Positions 1 through 10,421 of a DNA stretch of 64,000 nt are shown piece by piece. Source of the DNA: Agapanthus africanus. Its lineage: Eukaryota; Streptophyta; Magnoliopsida; Asparagales; Amaryllidaceae. Positions within the stretch are counted from its first letter, which is position 1, and each line of letters starts with the position of its first letter. The position numbers and the translations under genes are program-made. The notes beneath the pieces are model-generated. The model searched no databases. It was given only the letters and a program-made list of their open reading frames with translations, and was not told the DNA's origin. The stretch spans positions 178,620,815 to 178,684,814 of the forward strand of contig JASDDO010000016.1 of the NCBI GenBank assembly GCA_030015575.1. The letters run 5' to 3'.

Positions 1-642
1 GAACACTTACCAAGATATAACTAGAATATTAGGGTATTAAACATGATATCACAAAAACTATAAGAAGGGAAGGAGTATACAACCTTCGTAAACCAAGTCC
101 ATCTCTTCAAATGCTCCGGGTTGTAGTCCACGCAACTCTACTAGGCTCCACTTGAAGGTTGAAAGAACTTCCTCCGATGACCTTCGTGCCGAAGATGATC
201 CACCCGAAGTCCGCCAATCCAAGCTACCTCTTCAATGAACTTTTTAGTGATGGAAACACACTACACTTGATTGCTAATCAAGTGTAGAGTGGTGAAGTAG
301 GGGTTTTGTTTTGCTCACTAGGGTTTCAAGCTCTATGGTCCACAACACATGTGATTGCTAGAGCTTGAAGCAAGAGGTGAAGAAAAAGGAGAATGCTAGA
401 GAGCAAGAGCTCAAGAAAAATGGCTAAGGCATCAAGCATAAAATGAAGAATGGCTCACCATTATATCTCTCATTGAAGCATGAATATTTTCATAAAGAAA
501 ATATGCACCATGCTTCAATAGTGAAGTCAAAGTAATAAACTATAATATGTGCCATGCCTTCAACCCATGCCTAAAATATCTCTCATTTTACACCTCATTT
601 TCTATTTTCTAAAAACAGAAAATCCATGCCTTGCTTCATATA

Positions 643-695
<53 letters not shown>

Positions 696-2026
696 GAAGA
701 AAATAATTAGCGAGTTAATAATATTAGTTAATATATAATTATATCAAATTATTAAATCAACAATTGATTTAATAATCCGGTTATATCACATATAACCGAC
801 TAATATCAGTTATCTGTATATCGCATTATCAAATCAACACTTGATTCGATAATCCGGTTATATCACATATAACCTAATCGATACCAAATAACTTCCAGAT
901 CAGAATACGGTATCACTTATACGTATCTAATCAGGCCCCCTGCACATATCAATATATGTGCCCTACTTCGTTTCGCTTGAACCAGGAAACTTCTGTATGG
1001 GACTCTAAAGACTCGTCAATACGTCAGCAGTAGGTGATGATCAAATCAGTCATCTACAAGCTGTCAGCGGTACTAGCTGGACGTAACGGCTACCCAGGTA
1101 TTGAACGATTAGAAGATCAACAAGCAAGCTTGTCCAAACTCCTATGAAGCCTATAAGTAAAACTTACCGTACAGTCCAGTCTCTTCGTCTGATATGTCGC
1201 ATATTGAGTCTAGGGGTGGTAACGTTAGACCCCAGTAACTTGATAAGTCATGCCGATGTATGGCTCATAACGGTTCGAGAAACTACTGGTAACTCTTACC
1301 AGTAAATCTCATCGGCAGCCCTGGCCAGGGACTTCCAGTTATAGCCAATCAAGCATAGCACAACATCATCTCCTAATACCGGGAGAGACGAAACCCCTCC
1401 TATCGCTCATTGCCTCTATGTGACTCGGGACTGTATCCAAAATCCACCTGTTTGCACGACTCCTTTGAGCCGTGGTAGGGAGGTAATCAAAGCACTGTGG
1501 GAGCCACACAAGACTCTATGATTATCTCGGGTCTACATACTAACTTGTACCAGTGTCACCAGAGAACTACTATCTGACGATAGGTATAGTACCAACTAGG
1601 AGTCCTCGACGAGTCCTGTTCGGTGTACCCATTCTCTAATGAGCACATGTGTACTATCTTTAATGTCAAACACCAATGGATATGGGATCAAACATCGCCC
1701 TATACAGAGTCAAGAAACGTACACTCTAGTCTACTCTGGAATATCGATGCCCTGTCTCGATATTCCCTCGACTAGGAACAATTGAAGGATGTGCTTATGG
1801 ACTACCCAGGTCCTAGAAGTATGATCCGCATCATAGTCCTGGTAGTCAAGCCAACATCTTAAGGGCTTTATCAACATGTATATGAGAGACGGTATAATAA
1901 CACCAGTGAACATGTTAAGATAAAGGCAACCATATATCATGTCGAGCAAGAAAGTCCTCCATATATATGTCCAACCATCCACTATATCATACAATAATAG
2001 CCTCTAGGGCATACATATCACTAACA
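1..2026 (-). repeat. Copia A, 3' LTR (cut by window edge)
   Basis: Read on the minus strand this LTR begins TGTTAGTGATATGTATGCCC at 2026 and runs off the left edge of the window, so its end is not seen. It is the same subfamily as the LTRs at 2992, 39401, 57188 and 62625: all share the CCCTAGAGGC start, the block around the CCCACTGTGCTTTGAT sequence and the paired hairpins near the middle. A purine tract lies directly outside it at 2027-2041, which makes it the 3' LTR of a minus-strand element. It holds a long TA microsatellite. No gene is seen in it. Family assignment is firm; age cannot be judged because the partner LTR is outside the window. Confidence 0.88.
644..694. repeat. (TA)n microsatellite
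   Basis: About 25 uninterrupted TA repeats inside the LTR of Copia A. A shorter TA run (about 4352-4371) sits at the matching place in the LTR of Copia B, so the tract was present in the shared ancestor and has changed in length. Confidence 0.9.
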
Positions 2027-2991
2027 TTCTCCCACTTGACTGAGGCCATGTGTTGTAGTATCTCATACCCAACATCCCAAAAAGTCTCTCAAACCCGACG
2101 ATCTACTATCTCCCTGATCAGGTGATACCGCCTAAGAATATGTCTGGATCGCTGATGGGACCGGGGTTCCTTGGCTAAAGCCACAGCTCCATTGTTATCA
2201 CAATACACAGGTATTGGATACTCAATGGATGGAACCACACCAAGTTCAGCTTTGAACTTCTTCATCCAGGCAGCCTCTTTGGCAGCGATGTATTTAGCCT
2301 CCATCGTCGAGTCTGCTTCGGTATCTTGCTTGGAACTCTTCCAACATACCGCCCCTCAATTGAGGGTAAAGACAAAACCTGAGACCGACTTACTGTCGTC
2401 CTTATCACTCTGGAAGCTCGAATCGGTAAAGGACTCCACCTGGAGTTCACCGTTACCATACACAAAGAACATTTTTTTAGTCCTTCTCAAGTACTTAAGA
2501 ATGTTCTTCACAGCTGTCCAGTGTTTCTCCCCAGAATCTGATTGATACCTACTCACTACACCTAGTGAGTAAGCTACATCCGGTCTGGTAAATAACATCG
2601 CATACATGATTGACCAGACTGCCGAAGCATAGGGTATCCCTTGCATGCGAGCCCTCTCTAAATCAGTCTTTGGAGATATCTCTTTGGAGAGAGTGATTCC
2701 TGAGATCGTGGATAAATTTCAATGCTTGGAATCTTCTATACTAAACCTCTTTAGTATGGTGTCAATGTACCTGGATTGGGAAAATCCCAATATCCCTTTA
2801 GATCTATCTCTATAGATCTTAATCCTCAGAATGTAGGAGACATCACCAAGATACTTCATGGATAACTTATATGATAAGAAGAGCTTGACCGAGTGTAGCA
2901 TAGGAACATCGTTTCCTATCAAAAGTATGTCATCCACATACAATACGAGGAAGACAACCTTACTCTCTACAGCCTTCTTATATATACAAGG
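2027..2991 (-). pseudogene. pol: Copia A, 3' part of pol (RT and RNase H fossil) with polypurine tract
   Basis: This is the end of a Copia-type pol on the minus strand. The RNase H part is recognisable at about 2089-2560 (residues such as YCDNNGAVALA and EAKYIAAKEAAWMKK). The reverse transcriptase part is at about 2560-2991, with the YVDDILLIGN active-site block near 2920-2945. The polypurine tract (minus strand AGTCAAGTGGGAGAA, 2027-2041) touches the LTR. The 5' part of pol is cut off by the insertion of Copia B at 2992 and would lie beyond the right edge of the window. The element is broken by this insertion and by a few further changes. Confidence 0.88.
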
Positions 2992-5085
2992 TGTTAGGAA
3001 TATGTAAGCTCTAGAGGACATTATTGATGATATAGTGGATGTTTGGACATATATATAGAGGACTTTCTTGCTCGACATGATAGTATGCTATCAGGTTACC
3101 TTTATCTTAACATGTAGACTGGTATTTATACTGCCTGTCTCATACATGTTGATAAATCCCTTAGGATATGTACATGACTACAAGGATTATGATGAGATCA
3201 TACTAGTGGGGCCAGGGTGGTCCAAAAGTACATCCTTTAATCAGTTCCTAGTCGAGGGAATATCGAAACTAGGGCATCGATATTCCAGAGTAGTCTAGTG
3301 TGTACATTTCTTGTCCCTTAGAGGGTGATGGTTGATCCTACAACCATTGGTGTGTGGCATCAAAGATTGTACACAAGTGCTCATTGGAGAATGGGTACAC
3401 CGAACATGACTCGCCGAGGACTCCTATGTGGTAGTATATACATATCGTCAGATAGTAGTCCACTGGTGACACTGGTACAGGTTAGTCTGTAGACCCGAGA
3501 TCGTCATAGAGTCTTGTGTGGCTCCCACTGTGCTTTGATTTCCTCCCCACCACGCTCAAGAAAAGTTGTGCAAACAGGTAGATTTTGGGTATAGTTCCGA
3601 GTCACATGGAGGCAATGAGCGATAGGAGGGGTTTCGTCTCTCCCGGTATTGGGGGTTGATGTTGCGCTATGCTCGATTGGCTATAACTAGAAGTCCCTGG
3701 CCAGGGCTGCTACTGAGATTTACTGATAAGAGTTATCAGTAGTTTCTCGATCCGTTATAGGCCAGACATCGGCAAGACTTATCACGTTACCGGGGTCTGA
3801 TGTTTACCACCCCTAGACATGATATGCGACATATCAGACGAAGAGACCGGACTGTACGGTAGTGTTACTGATAGGCTTCATGGAGACTATGGACAAGCTT
3901 GCTTGTTGATCTTCATATCGTTCCATACCCGGGTAGCCGTTACGTCCAGCAAGTACCGCTGACGGCTTGTAGGTGACTGATATGATCATCACCTGCTGCT
4001 GGCGTATTGACGAGTCTTTAGAGCCCCACACAGAAGGTCCCTGGTTCAAGCGAAACGAAGTAGGACACATATGTGATATGTGTGTGGGCATGATTAAATA
4101 CGTGTATGTGATACCGTATTGTAATCTGGCAGTTATCTGTTATCGGTTCGGTTATATGTGATATAACCAGAGTGTCGAATCAAGTGTTGATTTAATAATG
4201 TGATATTCAGATAAATGATATTAGTCGGTCATATGTGATATAGCCGGATTATTAAATTAAGTGTTGATTTAATAATATGATATATATTATATTTGATATA
4301 ATTATATCTTAACTAATATCATTAGCTCACTAAATATTTTCTTATATGTATTAATATATATATATATATATGTAGCATGGCATGATTTCTATTTTTGAGA
4401 AAAATAGAAATGAGGTGGAAAATGGGAGCATGGTTGCAAGCATGGGCTTTATATTTTTTTATTCATCTTGACTCACTATTCAAGCATGGTTGCAATTTTA
4501 TATTGCAAAATTCCATGCTTGAATGAGTGGGGGTCATGAGTTTCCATGCATTCTTACTTTCTCATTCAATACTTAGCCATATTTTTTTTAGTTGCTCCCA
4601 TGGTTGCTCTCTAGCTTCTTCTTCTTACTCAATGTCATGGTTCAAGCTTCAACCCTCACATGTGATGTGAACCATGAAGCTTGAACACAAACTTGTGAGC
4701 TTTAACATCCCCTACTTCACCATCCTACACTTGACTAGCGATCGAGTGTAACGTTTTTACTACGCTAAAGAGTTTAGTGTAGAGGTAGCTTGAGTTGGAG
4801 GGACTTCGCGTGGATCATCTTCGGCACGAAGGTCATCGGAGGAAGCTTGTCCAAATCCTTAAGTGGAGCCTAGTGGAGTCGCGGGCCTACTAAACAGAGC
4901 ATGTGAAGTGAAGGACTCGAACTACGAGGGTATAGCTATCTTTCACTACTATAGTTTTGGTAGATATCAAACCATAACCCTAATCACCTAGCTAAAGATC
5001 TTGTTTAGTCTAGCTTAGCACCATAAAAATTTGAATTTGGCATGCTTGATGTCACTTGGACCCCTTGCTGGTGCTAGGGTAGACA
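2992..5085 (+). repeat. Copia B, 5' LTR
   Basis: The LTR begins TGTTAGGAATATGTAAGCTC and ends at about AGGGTAGACA, four bases before the primer site. The end is placed by the usual CA terminus and by the primer site; 5089 is a possible alternative. The interior matches the other TGTTAG-type LTRs, including two stem-loop pairs at about 4145-4285 and a 12-bp inverted repeat at 4640-4686. The body is a promoter and processing region with no coding potential of its own. Confidence 0.82.
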
Positions 5086-5089
5086 TTCA

Positions 5090-5102
5090 TGGTATCAGAG
5101 CC
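5090..5102 (+). other. Copia B primer-binding site
   Basis: TGGTATCAGAGCC, complementary to the 3' end of plant initiator tRNA-Met, as is standard for plant Copia elements. It fixes the element's orientation. Confidence 0.93.
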
Positions 5103-6006
5103 TAAGCTAGAAGATTAAACGATGTAATTAGAATCATGAAACCGGAAAACTCCGAAACACCGAAACCCAAGATCACATTTTCTGTCGATTTTAAAATGAT
5201 CTGTAAAATTTTTTTAAACAACTTCAGAATGTTGTATATGATGAAACTTGAACACTGGAGAAATTTGAGGCTAAAACACCACTTTTGACCCGGCGAAAAC
5301 GCATAAAAAACAGGTGTGGCCGGTTTTCTTCACTTTTCTGGCCTCGAAATTTTTTTGGTGTTCCAATTACTTGATTTTGGGGTTTCAGGTATTGTTAGAT
5401 TAGTCCAAAATTTCATGAGATGCAAATTTGGTAAGGGACAAATACGGAGTGTTTCGTAATCGTAATTGTTGCATCGTTTTGGGTTTTAGTTTGATATGGA
5501 TGCAGTAGTGAGGATCTACATTTAATTTGTTTTGTGAAAACTAGTTAATTCTTATAAATCTAGCGTTTTAGTCTTGGTAGATCGATTGCCACGAAGTTTT
5601 GATTCGGATCGAAACTCCGTCGCAACCGCTTATCGTATGCGAATACTCGCCGAATAACTTTACTAGATAGCTTCGCCCCATTTCCCCAACCAAGTGACTG
5701 TAGGAGAACCCCGTTGCCAATAGCACCCACTCGGGTGCTCGCGGCCACGGTGTTCCGCCTAAGTGCACTTGGTCGACGGCATCGGGGGTGCGGCCATCTA
5801 ATATAGTTTCCGACGCGTATTCGATCGGGTAGTCGGGAATCTTATTGAATTACCCGACTAAAATATTGAAAATAGTTTTAATATGAGACTAAAATGCAAG
5901 GTTTATAGTTTAGGCATGAAATTCGGAATATGAGATATTCCGGGTTTATGATGTCTAAGGATATGAGGATTCTAATTATTGCAATTTTACATTTCTTTTC
6001 TGCGAC

Positions 6007-6084
6007 CGTAAGTGTAATACGCAGGGTATCCCAAATCTCGTTGCTATATGTCAACGGAATTTGGGATACGCGTATTTACTTACG
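6007..6084 (+). other. Long hairpin in Copia B leader
   Basis: Three stacked stems: positions 6007-6022 pair with 6070-6084 with one mismatch, 6026-6036 pair perfectly with 6059-6069 (11 bp), and 6039-6043 (CGTTG) pair with 6052-6056 (CAACG). The loop is CTATATGT. Copia F has the matching hairpin at 42885-42960 with compensated changes in the lower stem. Confidence 0.75.
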
Positions 6085-6840
6085 TTGATGATATGTGATA
6101 TTATATGTCGCTGATATGATTTATTGGATCGCCGTGATTGAATAGCCGGGGGTTTTATATGAGATGTGAGTTTTTATTTTCATTCATGTAAAATCTGTAT
6201 GTAATATTCTTTTATTGGGGCACATCCGGGTTGAGGCTGATGCCACCACTGTTGTATATTATTTACTTTTCCGCATTAGGATAGACCCAAGGTTAGGAGC
6301 ACAAGTAACCGGGTTCTATAGTACAGTGGGAGACCATCTCGAGGAGTTGAGACCGGGTCTCCTAACTCTAGAATTGGTAGTGTTACTTGCCGCTCTCGTA
6401 GGGGTCTAGGTATGTGGGTCTGGCTATTCTTCATGACCGTGGAATCCGTGTTTTACATTACTGGCTAAATTTAAAACACAGAAATCTTAGTATATCCAAT
6501 ATTTCATATGTTGCTTCTGCTACTTGATTCTGTGATGTTGATCATATAACTGTCTGAGACTATGTACTATTATATATATGATATATAATAAACTATGCTT
6601 ATGTTTTGCACCCGCTCTAGACCATCCCCCGCTCTGCCGGTAGTTAAGTAACCTAACGGTGTATGACGGGGCCCCGTGGCGAATGCGGATGGCATAAAGG
6701 TACGTTCTATTTTCGTTTCATTTTTCTGTAATGTTTAGGAAACATTAAATGACGGGACTTCATTAATGAGATTAATGAAAAGAAATAAACCAAAAGATAC
6801 TGTAGAATCAAATTTTCAAAAAGGGTAGCTCTAGTTTTTT

Positions 6841-7081
6841 CTTTGCATAGTGGTATTCCTTGATGAATATCCAACACCTCATTCGATGAGGAAAGAGCCG
6901 AGATCGCTTCACCGGGAGTGACCACTTTAGCGAAACTAGCAAATGATGTAACTCACTCGGTTTTGTTCTTGATTGTTTCTCCAGTTCTTGCTTTGCATAG
7001 TGGTATTCCTGAATATCCTGCACCTCATTCGATGGGGAAAGAGCCGAGATCACTTCACCGGGAGTGACCTCTTTAGCGAAA
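6841..7081 (+). repeat. Leader tandem repeat, two units, Copia B
   Basis: Two copies of a roughly 90-bp core start at 6841 and 6991. Both begin CTTTGCATAGTGGTATTCCT and contain TTCACCGGGAGTGACC. The period is 150 bp. The same pair of repeats occurs in Copia F (43713 and 43859, period 146) and, on the minus strand, in E (about 29130-29380) and G (about 52280-52520). Confidence 0.85.
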
Positions 7082-7219
7082 TAGGCAAAAACCTCAAAAA
7101 CACTTCTTTTTCAAAATCATTAGATTCTACAACAATATCAAGTTCATTATGCTCATGGTTTTCTTAAAAACCTTTGTAGCCCTCCGTCATTTCAGATAAG
7201 TACTATTTTAGTATTCGTG

Positions 7220-7426
7220 CTACGTTTGTTGGCCTTCGTCAAGGCGTAGTGTGCGGTAGCTGATTAATGCTTATCTGCTAGCATGTGATGTGATTGGATT
7301 AGGCCAGTCGTGCGACTTTTTGGCCTTCGTCAAGGGTCGTGCGGGTGGGTTTAATTCAATCAAGAAATGAACGCATTAAACTTGACTAGCGGCCTATGGT
7401 TTGTTGGCCTTCGTCAAGGTCATAGG
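7220..7426 (+). other. Three tandem hairpins with a shared core, Copia B
   Basis: A core TTGGCCTTCGTCAAGG occurs three times, each time inside its own pair of complementary arms. The arms are CTACG (7220-7224) with CGTAG (7245-7249), CGAC (7313-7316) with GTCG (7336-7339), and CCTATG (7393-7398) with CATAGG (7421-7426). The core itself can fold (TTGGC with GTCAA). The array lies 437 bases upstream of the leader/pol boundary, the same distance as in Copia F. Arms differ between copies and elements while pairing is kept. Confidence 0.78.
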
Positions 7427-7863
7427 AAGCTAGGGGTAAAAACCATTATCAGGAATTTCAAGTGTTGAAATTTGCAATGAGATTGCATACCTTCTATATG
7501 ATAGTTGGATCCCGATACCCACTGATAGTAAGAGTTACTCCTGGGAGAGTTTTACACTTTACAATTAGCTAATCCAGTAGGTATCTAGAAAGGTGTCAAC
7601 GGGGTTATGCCTATACGGAAACGAGGTTTATTTTAATTAGGTCCGTGCGAAAGCACAGGGAACCTCCCTCGGAGTACCGATACCTGCCTGGCCGAACGAT
7701 TGGCGAACCTGTAGGGTGTAATTAATCCCGGCTGATCTTACCTTTTCGGGTATGAAGGAAGATTTGATAAAAACAGTAGGAGCCATCTTGATTAGATAAA
7801 ATAACCAATCTAATCTTGCAAAGAGCGCACGCAAAGTAATTATCCTTCTCTCTCTCCTGGTAG

Positions 7864-10421
7864 CGACCAATGAAATTCCTTAATCAAGATAATAATATGG
7901 TTGTATTGACCAAACCTACTTATTATACTGGCTAGGTTCCGCTCTATCTTATGACTGTCATAAATCCGAGCAAGGAATAGGAGAATATCCAGATTCCCAG
8001 CCACCCAAACGAAGTATAAGCATGTTGATGTAGTCTTCGGGTGTGTTCGTAACAAAGAACTGTTTCTCAGTTACCTCTACGTCCTGGGTATTCGATACCG
8101 GATCAGGATCCCACACATGTAATCTGTTACAAGGGCTAGAGAAAGGTGGAGAACTGAGAAAGGTGATATGTCTCTAGTAGTAGAGATGGTGCAAATGTTG
8201 CAGCCAAAGCAATTGGCAAATATCACCTAGTGTTACTAACTGGTAATACAATGATTCTGAGCGACCGTTATTTCGTACCAAAAAATTGCAAATATTTTCC
8301 TAAATCAAGTGTTGATTGGGTAAGGTATGTTGTATAACAGTGTACACGTTCTAAATCAAACTACAGTTCTAAACGTACAGAGCACACATAAGAGGAACAG
8401 TTCAGAAATGAACGAAGTACTCTTGTGGCATTGTAGACTGGGTCATATCGATGAAACAAGACTGGCTAAAGTTCCATAATGATGCATATTTGAATCCGTT
8501 CGAATTTACATTTTATGAAATTTTCCAATCATGTCTCAAAGACCAAGGTGACCAATCTCCGTTTACTGGAAACGGAGAAAGTGTTAGTTAACTCTTGGAC
8601 AGATACATAGTGATGTATGCGGTCCGATGTCTACATATGCCAGGGATGGTTCCGTGTACTTTATTACATTCACCAATCTTCTCTCAAGATACAGACATGT
8701 GTTCTTGTTGGAACCCAAAATCTTTTGAGAATTTCAAGGAAGATAATTACGAAGATGAGAACCAGATGGGTAAAGGTATTCAAATGCTTCGATATGATCG
8801 GGGAGTTGAATACTTGAGCACGGAATTCCGAAGCTATTCAAAAGAGAATGAGATTCTCTCTCAGGTTACTCCTCTGTATACACCACAGCACAACGGTATA
8901 TCAGGGTGGAGGAATCGTACCCTATGAGATATGGTGCGCTCTATGATGAGTACTACTAAGTTACCTATTTCCTTTTGGAGACATGCACCTTAAAAGATGC
9001 ATACCTATTGAATAGTGTTCCGACCAAATCTGTTGCCTACCACTCCATATGAGATATGGAATGGGAAGAGACCATCTCTTAAACGAGTTACGATATGGGG
9101 TTGTCCAGCCAATGTTGAAAAGCATAATCCGGACAAGCTTGAGGCAAGGTCAGTTCTGTGCAAGTTTGTAGGATATCCCAAACATTCGCGAGAGTATATC
9201 TTCTACCACACCGAGGAACAAAAGATGTTTTGTTTCTCGACATGCCACTTTTTTAGAAAAGGAATTTCTTGTGGAAGAAATTAGTGGCGATGAGATAGAA
9301 CTGGAAGTAGTTCTAGCAAACACAAACTATAACTGACGATTTGTTAGAACCGGAGGATTCAATAGTCCTCGACGAACCGCAGCCACTCCGCAGATCTAGT
9401 TAGGTTCCTCATCCATCTGAAAGATACTACACTTTTCTCGTAGATGGTGGGAGCGAGGATTGCATTATGTAGATGATGACCCAACTAGTTTCGAGCAGGC
9501 CATCACAAGTGGAGACTATGTGAAATGGCCGGATGCTATGCAATCTGAGATGGAATCCGTGTACACCAGCAAAGTGTTGACTTTGCATGTTGCTCCTGAA
9601 AGGGTAAATCACATCGGGAGCAAGAGGATCTTTGAGAAAGATAATTTGGTGTAGATGGAAAAGTTGAGACTTTCAAAGCTAGACTTGTCGCTAAGCTTAA
9701 GTCCATCAGGATCCTACTTGCCATTGCTGCATGCCATGAGTACGATATCTGGCAGATTGCACGTCAAAACTTCTTTTCTAAATGGTGATTTAGAAGAGAG
9801 CGTACATGAAACTGCCAGAGGGCTTCGTAGACAGTAGGAGCAGCGGAAGCATGTGCAAAATGCTTAAATCCATCTACGGGTTAAAGCAGGCATCGTGGAG
9901 ATGGAACATCTTTTTTGATAAAGCTGTCAAAGAGTTTGACTTCATCAAAAAGGTAGATGGACCATATATATATAAGAAGGATGTAGAGAGTATGGTTGTC
10001 TTCCTCGTATTGTACGCGGATGATATACTCTTAATAGAAAACGATGTTCATATGCTACACTCGGTCAAGCTCCTCTTATCACAAAGGTTCTCCATGAAAG
10101 ATCTAACTGATGCCTCATACATCCTGGGGATATAGATCAAAATGGATTTGGGATTGTCCCAATCCAGGTACATAGACACCATGCTAAAGCGGTTTAGTAT
10201 GGATGACTCTAAGCGTGGTAATGTACCCGCTTGTTCAGGAATCACTCTCTCCAAAGAGATGTCTCTCGAGACTGATTTGGAGAGGCTCGCATGCAAGAAA
10301 TGCCCTATGCTATGGCAGAAGGGTTAATCATGTATGCGATGTTATGTACCAGACCAGATGTAGCTTACTCACTAGGTGTAGTGAGTAAGTGTCGAAAATA
10401 TCTTTGGGAAAACCACTGGAC
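7864..10421 (+). pseudogene. pol: Copia B pol fossil (zinc knuckle to RT)
   Basis: Recognisable Copia parts occur in order: a trace of the nucleocapsid/protease region around 7900-8110, and the integrase core at about 8400-8930 (TPQHNGIS near its end). The integrase C-terminal part follows at about 9015-9290 (TPYEIWNGKRPSLKR, IWGCPA), then RT from about 9470 (GDYVKWPDAMQSEMES) to 10135 with the YADDILL block near 10014, and the start of RNase H. The order protease, integrase, RT is that of Copia. The region has many breaks and is not functional. It ends where Gypsy C inserted. Confidence 0.85.

Larger units (their letters stand above)
5103..7863 (+). other. Copia B non-coding leader (where gag is expected)
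   Basis: About 2.76 kb with no credible reading frame lies between the primer site and the first recognisable pol sequence. The same leader is found in Copia F (41622-44732) and in shorter form in E and G on the minus strand. It holds a 78-nt hairpin (6007-6084), a tandem repeat of period 150 (6841-7081) and three tandem hairpins (7220-7426). It also holds several shorter inverted repeats, for example AGCACCC/GGGTGCT near 5724-5741 and GGAGACC/GGTCTCC near 6329-6361. It ends in a pyrimidine tract followed by AG and CGACC. It could be an extreme decay of gag, but conserved pairing between copies argues for a structured RNA. Confidence 0.75.
2992..10421 (+). mobile_element. Copia B, Tork/Angela-like LTR element, 5' portion
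   Basis: A plus-strand Copia element inserted in the RT region of Copia A. Its order is 5' LTR, tRNA-Met-type primer site, a 2.8 kb non-coding leader, then a pol fossil with integrase and RT parts. The five bases before it are CAAGG (2987-2991); the matching copy must lie outside the window. Gypsy C interrupts it at 10422, within the region leading into RNase H. Gag is not recognisable. The coding part carries many breaks, so it is clearly a fossil. Confidence 0.87.

Noticed and set aside
2992-5085. Possible head-to-head inverted repeat between 1-2026 and 2992-5085 (a foldback element)
   Set aside because: The two are LTRs of related but separate Copia elements in opposite orientation, each with its own polypurine tract or primer site, and they are clearly diverged.
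6215-6409. A 64-codon frame in the Copia B leader as a possible gag relic
   Set aside because: No capsid-like sequence is visible, and the matching part of Copia F does not keep the frame. The region is better explained by inverted repeats.
7200-7430. CRISPR-like array of regularly spaced repeats
   Set aside because: Only three cores with unequal spacing, in a plant retroelement leader; the arms pair and vary, which fits hairpins and not a CRISPR array.
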